Positions 56,913 through 64,000 of a stretch of DNA of 64,000 nt are shown piece by piece. Under the pieces are notes generated by a model. That model saw only the letters and a list, made by a program, of their open reading frames with translations. It made no database searches and was not told where the DNA came from. Where the stretch lies: assembly GCA_021399445.1 (NCBI GenBank), contig JAJTUQ010000022.1:1-64000 (forward strand), in the 5' to 3' direction. The DNA is from Xylogone sp. PMI_703 (Eukaryota > Ascomycota > Leotiomycetes). The position numbers and the translations under genes were made by a program. Within the stretch, counting starts at the first letter, position 1; each line of letters starts with the position of its first letter.

Positions 56913-57457
56913 TCACCCTTGTAAATTCGCAGCCCTAGGTGCCACAAAGGCAGCAAGCACAGCAGAAACGGCCCATGTCAGCGCCAAATACAGCATATTA
57001 TACTTGACATCCTGTATCTTCTCCATGACTTGGATATATCCCGCAGCTCCGTCTCCCTTAAGCTTATCCTTTTCAATTCCAAAGACTCCTACATGTCTCC
57101 TAGAGGCGAACAACGTAGCAAAGCAAACCACCGAGACAAGGAGCTCCCAGAAGACAGTTTTCTGAGAGATTAGGAGAGTCAATGCCATTACCATGCTGCA
57201 TATGCTCTAGATTTATGTTACAATATTAGAAATACAACTAGGCTTGTTAATACTTCGAAGACACCTACAGCGAATCCTCCCGTCCCTGATTTGGGTGTGG
57301 TTTTTTGTTCTCCTCCCTTCTCCGAGGACTTTGATGACTTCTTAGATACCACCTCGTAGCTTTCGAGTTTTGATTGCGTGGCTGATGCCAGCCAGATATT
57401 GTATGCGCCAAACGCAACCTGGAATGCGTGAAAACCTGAGAGGAACTGCGTCGTCAT
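56913..57457 (-). CDS. Small hypothetical membrane protein
   Basis: Two minus-strand exons, 57457-57254 and 57206-56913, give 166 residues (starting MTTQFLSGFHAFQVAFGAYN). The first exon carries a short hydrophobic stretch and a Ser/Lys-rich hydrophilic spacer (VVSKKSSKSSEKGGEQKTTP). The second holds two or three likely membrane helices, including FWELLVSVVCFATLF and MLYLALTWAVSAVLAAFV. The intron starts GTATTAAC and ends CTAG, in frame. I do not recognise the family. The short, basic-loop, few-helix layout suits an ER or mitochondrial membrane protein, which is only a guess. Confidence 0.6.
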
Positions 57458-58124
57458 CTTGCAGCTCTTGCAATAGGGTATTGTAAACGAGATTAAAGTA
57501 GTCAGAATATGGGATAATAGCCTCTACCTCCTTTTCCCACCTCTTTTGACTCTGAACAGATATCTGTAGAGGAAATTTGTCTTTTCCCACCGAACTAAAT
57601 TGGCAGAAAGTTGTTGCTGACCTCCTTCCTCCTTTGGATTAGCCGGATGTATGTGAGCGGATGATGTTGCTGATTAGCTCGCGATAAGGACGTCTGAGCC
57701 TCGAACTGCTGATCCGGTGCTCGGAACATAAAAGTCTCTCAGATTAGAATTTAGTCTCTTGCATATATATCTGTGAAACAATTTTATGTAGATTTATTGT
57801 AAAGCTGTAAAACGGGTATACAAATCTCCTTTAATGGCCATATACTTTGTCGAACGTTTGCAGGAACTCTTGTCTTCTATTAAATAATATTGCACTAATC
57901 CTAAAGTAAAGAAACTTGAGGACAGCCTCCGAAAAAAGGATATATGCTACAAATAAAAGGAATAGGCGAACATATAACCATCTTAGTCACATTTATTCCT
58001 GTTATTTTGCACATTTGGCAGATCTAATACACGTAAAGATGTGTTATTCAATTATGTTTTCCGCTTAGAAATCTATATTGAAAACCAGAACCGCGCCTGC
58101 TCTGCCAACGTTGAACATCAAATC
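57458..58124. other. Intergenic, 0.67 kb
   Basis: No gene recognised in this stretch; AT-rich from about 57730. Confidence 0.5.
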
Positions 58125-60250
58125 CTAAGCCTTCTTTATGCTATCTTTAAGCCCTGTAATTTGGTTGAGAACTAACTTCGTTGGAGTAGAATCCCTGTCA
58201 ACACAGAAATATCCTACCCGCATGCCTTGAAACCGGACTGACTCTGGGTGATCTTCGTTCGATACGTTCTGTTCTCCAGCCTCTCTAGGCCAAGGAGCTC
58301 GTCGGCGAACCTCTTCAAAACCGGTCTCAAGCATTGCCTCTGGGAAAATTTGCTCTGATTCAGAGCTTAAATCTGCCAGAAACCCATCTGGATGCGCAGA
58401 CGGATCTTCGGACTTGAAGAGAGGATGGTAAATGCGAACCTCAGCTTTTATGGGGCTCGACTTTGAGGCACTTTCGCTGACCCAATGGATATAACTAAGG
58501 ATATGAGTAAAAAGGTAAGTTTATATAAGGATGTGGTTACTTACGCTTTTGGCTTCTTGAAACGCTGACCTTCCGCTGGCTTCTCGTATTTAGCATGTAC
58601 ACAAGTAACTAAGCCAGTTTCAGGATCTTTGTCGAAAGAAGTGGCGGTAATAGGATAAGGAACTCGCAGAAGGCCGACAGACTTTCCTGGCGCCAGTCGG
58701 AAATAGTCCGAGCTATCCTGTTCTCGGAAATCCGATCGCTCTATATATACTGTTCGAGTGAAGGGGACATTGTGTGACTGTTGCCTAAGTCAACCCATGA
58801 AGATTTCAATTATCATTCTTCTCACTTACACCAAAGGCTGGGTCTTTCGAAAATGGAAGGTCAATCATCTCCTCATAATCTTCTGGGAGATCCTCAATCA
58901 CGACTTTCAACGGTTCAAGCACTAACATTAATCGAGGCACAGTGGTCTCAAGGTACCGACGAACAGTCTGTTCTAATCTCACCATCTGGATGTTTGTCTT
59001 TGCTTTGGTGACCCCAAGCTCATTGACGAACGCTAGTATAGCACCAGGAGGAATGCCGCGTCTTCTAAGGGCTATAAGAGTGTAAAGTCGTGGATCATCC
59101 CAATCTCGGACATGATGCTTTTCAACTAGTTCTTTAATCTTGCGCTTTGAGAGGATGGTGCCAGTTATGTTAAGACGACCGTATCTAAAGAGAAAAAAAT
59201 ATTAGAGCGGTGAGCTTCTTAAATCTGGTGCAGATTATTCCTACTCTCTTTGCATGGGCCTGTAAACCTCCAACTTGTCACACAACCATTCGTATGACTC
59301 TCGAGAAAGCTCAAACTCAGTGGTGCACAGTGAATGTGAAATGCCTTCAATGCTATCGCACAAACAGTGGGCAAAGTCGTACGTGGGATAAATCTTCCAT
59401 TTGTCACCGGTCCGGTAATGATGCGAGTTCTCAAGGACACGATACCTTGTACACCTGTTAGCCATCACATGCATCTCCAACCTAACTCAGATGACGAACG
59501 CTATTATATCCCACATCTGTGGGTTTGGATTTTCCAGATCTTGTTTCATACGAAGACAAGCCTCGCTGGGCTTGTATTTGCCATCCCGCATTGCCCTAAA
59601 CTCAGTCAAGGACTCCTCTATAGGTCGGGATCGATGTCGACATGGAGGCCGAATGTTTGTTCGTACATTGTCGATTTCTTCGCCTCGTTGTGCTTTTATT
59701 TCCGCCTCTACACTATTGTCAGCATTTTCAGATATGTGATCGAGATAGGTGGCGAATACTTGAGCAGTGGCACATGTATGCACCGTCTTTCCGTATCAAG
59801 TCCTCAGCCAACTCATATAATCGGTCGAAGTTATCACTGGCGTTTGTTACGCGAACAGGCTTGAATCCCAACCATGCGACAATATCCTCTATCGAATCAA
59901 AGTACTTCTTCTCTTCACCCGAGGGATTGGTGTCATCAAAACGAAGGATACAGCCACCGCCATGAAAGCGTGCAAAACCGAAGTTGATCGCAAGAGCCTT
60001 GCTGTGTCCAATATGGAGGAATCCCTGGGCCGTTAATCTTCGGGAATTCTAGGACTATCACCTGGTAGGACTTACTTACATTTGGCTCGGGAGGCATCCG
60101 CGTCAGGATTTGCGGTGTTTGAGGTGAGATGGGCTTCTCCTTGTAAACGTCGGCCAGAAAGCCCGTTTTGAACATGAAGTCGGGGTCTTGGATAACTGCC
60201 GGTGCATCTTTAGCACCCGCATCTTGCTTCGTAGTCTTCGTTGTAGCCAT
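58125..60250 (-). CDS. Glutaminyl-tRNA synthetase, cytosolic
   Basis: Charges tRNA-Gln with glutamine. Seven minus-strand exons: 60250-60080, 60024-59760, 59707-59500, 59445-59245, 59184-58830, 58777-58545 and 58494-58125, 600 residues. Class I signatures: [18 protein letters not shown] (HIGH motif, residues 58-64), [38 protein letters not shown] and TILSKRKI (KMSKS equivalent, about residue 293). [19 protein letters not shown] and the beta-barrel anticodon domain ([30 protein letters not shown]) assign it to GlnRS rather than GluRS. The N-terminal appendage found in yeast Gln4 is absent: only about 57 residues precede HIGH. The donor GTTCGT after base 59500 was chosen because it restores [13 protein letters not shown]. 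Confidence 0.92.
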
Positions 60251-61509
60251 GATAGCTTTTGCTGAGCTCTGTTGAAATGGCAGGGAAAGTTGACAATTTT
60301 GGCAGATAGCAGAATCCCTTTTGTCTGGACCCCTCTAGCTGCCTGATGAGTCATGGGTGGCTGAGGCACCAACTTGGTCTAGCTCGAGGTACCAGAAAGC
60401 GGGGTACTCACGTGCCCAGTGCACAAAAGAGGATTATGATTCTGCATCGTTTGCATGGGAGCGCTTGAATTGGCTACACATACAAATCTATAAGTTAAAA
60501 TGAAGGAGACATTGATGCTCACATGAGATTAAGTAGCGTAGATGATGTGAGCCTAATTAAGCTATTGATGTTTCTTAGGATGCTCCAGACATATATTATT
60601 CTAGCTCCTGATCGATCATTAACCTCTCCAATTAGTGCATCTACCAATCGCTACTCTAAACAAGAACTCCGGTGTCGGGTTCACAGTCCAGACGACAGGA
60701 CGGTGGAGGCATCAAGTCTAGATATTTCAGTATTATAGGATTTTGTGCCTCAGAATTTATAACAATAAGAATGTCGTCACAAGATTCTCTACCTGGGCTA
60801 GCAATCATGGAGGGGCATATCTACGTGCCTTAGCAGAACAAGTTCCAATCAAGTAATTACTATGTCTATCCGCTTGGACTTCTCAAAAATCCAATGAAAA
60901 AGATCGTAGGAGAGAAGTACTCACTAAACTATAAAAGATAGCTGCTGAAGACTAGAAATCGCCACCAGAAAAATATGTGTAAAGTTTCCGGAAACCGAGT
61001 TATCTCCATTCTCCCATACAGGCCAAGTACAGACGTCGAAATATTTCGTCCCACAAAAATAGAGATTCACAGCTTAAATAGTAGTAGTAGCTATAATTTG
61101 GATATCCCACATTGGACAACTTCGCTGTAAACAGTTACTCGCACGAGATCTTGAGCTTGTTTCCGCGCTATGCGTAAGTTCGCATACGCCATGCAACATC
61201 CCCGTACGTCATACCCGATATGTCATTTCAACATTCCGAAATTCTTCGCTGATAACTTTGGCAAGTAAATCATCGACAGGCTCAAAAATCACTTTCTCGC
61301 GCGAGATCACTATAGTTCGGCGGAGGATTGGATTGCTTTGTTCGAGTAGGATCAATTTTGAGAATTATATAAAGGTGGTGGAATTGACTTTGTACTCTGA
61401 AGTTCAGACCTGCCAAGAGTCATTTACACACGATAACACAATCCAACAGCGCATATCTTTCATCATTTTGATTTACAGCCAAAGACAGATACTCTAGACT
61501 ATTTCAACA
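60251..61509. other. Gene-free stretch, 1.26 kb, divergent promoter
   Basis: Divergent promoter region of the tRNA synthetase and the FMN oxidase genes. No coding sequence recognised. Confidence 0.5.
61366..61373 (+). promoter_or_regulatory. TATA box of the FMN oxidase gene
   Basis: TATATAAA 144 bp before the start codon, a good consensus match at a usual distance. Confidence 0.5.
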
Positions 61510-62991
61510 ATGTCTGATCCCAAGAACCCAAACATTCAAAACAGAACGACCCCGCAATGGTCGTTATACCAGAGGGAAGCATTTTGGAATGCCAACAACG
61601 GAGAGTATCCTCTTTTCAACACAGGTCAGTTCAATCCAACGCCAGATCTCCATTTTACTGCTAATGCATCCCTTCAAGACCCAGCAGAAATCGAGAAACT
61701 GGCCAAGGAAAAACTCTCTCAGAATGGATGGTACTGCAATTCGTACGTATTTGTTTGTAACTGATGCTGATAGCCGTGACTAGGTATTATTCATCCTGCA
61801 ACGCCGGTTTATCCTGGACACACCTTGCCAATAGACAGGCCTTCTACCGACACCGCATCATTCCTCGGATGCTGATAGATACTAATACCAGAGACACTGC
61901 AACGGAGATATTTGGACATCGCGTGTCTGCCCCCATAGGATTTGCGCCGATTGGTATTAACCGCATTTACCATCCAACAGGAGAACTGTCCGTCGCAAAA
62001 GTGGCACAGGATCTGAACCTGGCGTATAGCTTGTCATCAGCCGGAAGCTACAGCATCGAAGATGTCGGTAAAGCAAATGGAGACGGTCCACGGTTCTTCC
62101 AGCTGTACCAAAGCCACGATGACGAGGTTTGTCTTTCGATGCTGCAGCGAGCATTCGATTCCGGATTCGATGTCTGCATGGTCACGACGGATACGTGGTC
62201 ACTAGGCTGGCGACACAACGACGTATTCACCGGCAATTATGCATTCTACCATGACCACGGTGCCGGAGATCTTGGTCTGCAAGACCCAGTATTCCAGAAG
62301 CGATTGAAGGAAGCAGGCATTGACCCGAAGAAAAATCCAAAAGAGGCTGGCGCAAAATGGATAGATGAGCATATCTGGCATGGGCGAGCGCATACCTGGG
62401 AAAAAATGAAATGGACCATGGAGCAGTGGAAGAGAATCAGTGGCGGAAGGCCATTTTGTCTAAAAGGCATCCAAAGTGTTGAAGATGCAAAGAAGGCTGT
62501 TGAAATGTATGCCCACATTATTTGTCAAAATCTGCATATCTACTAACTTGAAAACAGTGGTGTCGATGGTATAGTCGTCTCTAACCACGCCGGTCGACAA
62601 GTGGATGGCGCCGTAGCAAGCCTAGATATGCTTGAGAAAATTGTGGATGCAGTTGGTGATAAGACTTATGTGAGTAGAAATTGATAATAAGGCTTGAATT
62701 ATGGCTTATGATGTTCTCTAGATTATGTTCGACTCAGGTGTCCGCAGCGCTGCTGATGTTTTCAAAGCGCTTGCTCTAGGCGCAAAATTCGTCTTCATTG
62801 GCAGACTTTGGGTGTGGGCTTTAAGTATCGCTGGAGAGCATGGAGTCCGCCATGTACTCAAGAGTCTCCTAGCTGAATTCGATATCTTGATGGAGGTCGC
62901 CGGATTCCAAACCATTGACCAGATCAATAAAACTGCTATCGACTCTCTGCCAAACTCGTCTAGCTTGATTGCAGAGCACTCGCAGGTTTAG
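61510..62991 (+). CDS. FMN-dependent alpha-hydroxyacid oxidase (lactate 2-monooxygenase-like)
   Basis: Oxidises L-2-hydroxy acids such as lactate. Four exons, 61510-61742, 61784-62506, 62558-62669 and 62722-62991, give 445 residues. TIM-barrel FMN motifs: [45 protein letters not shown] (FMN-binding lysine), the active-site signature [12 protein letters not shown] (catalytic His and substrate Arg), and the phosphate site [20 protein letters not shown] with FIGRLW. The extra loop [19 protein letters not shown] (residues about 225-245) resembles the lactate 2-monooxygenase subgroup. No signal peptide or cytochrome b5 domain is present, so it is not a cytochrome b2. A TATA box lies at 61366. Confidence 0.9.
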
Positions 62992-63035
62992 TAAATAGCT
63001 CAGACCAACGATGTTGTGATAGTATTTAGATAGGT

Positions 63036-64000
63036 TTAGAAATTGATTTGACCGGGATCTGGCATATTAAAGTATCTATCAACGAGTGAATCCCATTCGC
63101 CCCAATCAAGGTAGTCAATTTCTTCATGCGAGAATTGACCACCAAGCGCTGGGTCTCCCAGTTCGAGATCGGGATTATCTAGGAAGTCCACAAGAACGTT
63201 GTTCGTATCCGGTCTCTTTGCAGCGGTATTATCTTCTAGCACAGGGTAAAGCTCTTTTTGTTCAGAATTTTCTGTGTTAAAGATGGTCGAGTCTACAGGT
63301 GGAGGAGGTAGCGGGTCTACTGCCGCAGAACCCTCAGCAGCAGTAGCAGTATTGTTGGCACTGTGTTCAAGATTGTTATCTATCCACACAATATCAGGAT
63401 CAAGACCGGCCTTTTTCCATGCCTGGCGTCGTAATCTTCGAAGCATCTTCCAGACCTCTTTACCAGCAGTAGAGAGATTCCTTCTAGAATCTAAATCTTT
63501 ATACCAGCCAACGCCATCGGAGCCGACCATGGAAAATAGCCTCTCGACGAGTGTTCGAGAGTGTTGTGCCTCCTCCGATTGTGGATTCCTAAGAAGATCA
63601 GATAGAAGGATAGCCATTGCCTGCAGTGGCTGGTAAGTTCCCGGGTAAAGCCAGTAGAATGGTCGAAATTCCGGTGTTGTACACATATCCAAGAAATTCT
63701 CTACATATGCATGGCAATGGCGTATAGCACTGCGTATACTGGTTAGTAATTTCTGGCTGATACAGGATGATGCTCAGTTGGGCTTACTCTTTTCGTACAC
63801 TATTCACGTCTCCACATTCTCCTTCCCCCTTTAATAATGGTTGGTAGAGCATACAGTAAGATCGATGATTCATCAACCAGAGCAATTTCTGGGCCCACGT
63901 TTGGAAGGCTACCGTAGGCATGCCGTGTGCCCCTCTTCCGTCAACCTCATGATCTGAAGGTGTAGGTGTAAGCTGCATAGCCGCTATTCTTTCAATACGG
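63036..64000 (-). CDS. Fungal transcription factor, C-terminal part (5' end outside window)
   Basis: The frame enters from the right edge (RIERIAAMQLTPTPSDHEVD) and is spliced over 63787-63739 to AIRHCHAYVENFLDMCTTPE. FRPFYWLYPGTYQPLQAMAI then LLSDLL is the familiar C-terminal helix block of Zn2Cys6 regulators, followed by SRTLVERLFSM and a long acidic, Ser/Pro/Asp-rich tail (DFLDNPDLELGDPALGG), a likely activation domain. The stop is at 63036-63038, only about 45 bp from the stop of the FMN oxidase gene (convergent). The DNA-binding domain is not in the window, so the Zn2Cys6 class is inferred from the middle and C-terminal pattern. Confidence 0.8.

Noticed and set aside
59446..59499. Apparent frame problem in the glutaminyl-tRNA synthetase
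   Set aside because: Using donor GTTCGT directly after base 59500 and the acceptor before base 59445 gives [10 protein letters not shown] in frame.

Overview
The window is 64 kb of nuclear DNA from a filamentous ascomycete (Pezizomycotina). The evidence is genes split by short 50-110 nt GT-AG introns with CTAAC/CTGAC branch sites, several Zn2Cys6 regulators, a fungal secreted large-subunit catalase, a GH31 alpha-glucosidase, a urea/sodium symporter, fungal-type sugar and DHA2 transporters and an amadoriase-type oxidase. I cannot place it to genus. I rebuilt gene models by reading across splice sites by eye; exon edges are stated where checked, and none is confirmed by transcripts.

Left part (1-9.7 kb): a group that looks like a small carbon-catabolic cluster. 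It holds a transaldolase (cut by the window edge), a cyclase-family hydrolase, a Zn2Cys6 regulator, a Gfo/Idh/MocA oxidoreductase divergent from the regulator, and a sugar-transporter-family permease. A GC-rich near-palindromic element (CCGGGGCCGG or close variants) lies upstream of the cyclase, in the regulator/oxidoreductase promoter and upstream of the permease. It is a candidate operator, although a transposon-derived repeat is also possible.

Middle-left (10-26 kb): decayed and intact genes alternate. An S28 serine peptidase (a stop and a frameshift), a Zn2Cys6 regulator (a frameshift) and an amadoriase-type FAD oxidase (a frameshift and a late stop) all carry lesions. Between them lie an apparently intact secreted epoxide hydrolase, a DHA2 transporter and an uncharacterised multi-pass membrane protein. 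An AT-rich block (about 20.88-21.06 kb) abuts a GC-richer gene-free block.

Middle (27-40 kb): a zinc-independent quinone/alcohol oxidoreductase converges on a GMC flavin oxidoreductase. Next is a 14-exon gene for a secreted modular protein of about 1387 residues: SGNH hydrolase, FG-GAP beta-propeller, proline/glycine linker, and a large C-terminal region I do not recognise. It is followed by a DUR3-like urea/sodium symporter.

Right part (44-64 kb): secreted catalase, membrane-anchored GH31 alpha-glucosidase, a small hypothetical protein divergent from a C2H2+Zn2Cys6 regulator, a GNAT acetyltransferase, a small membrane protein, cytosolic glutaminyl-tRNA synthetase (the one clear housekeeping gene), an FMN-dependent alpha-hydroxyacid oxidase, and the 3' part of another fungal regulator running off the right edge. 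I saw no tRNA, rRNA, CRISPR array or intact transposon.
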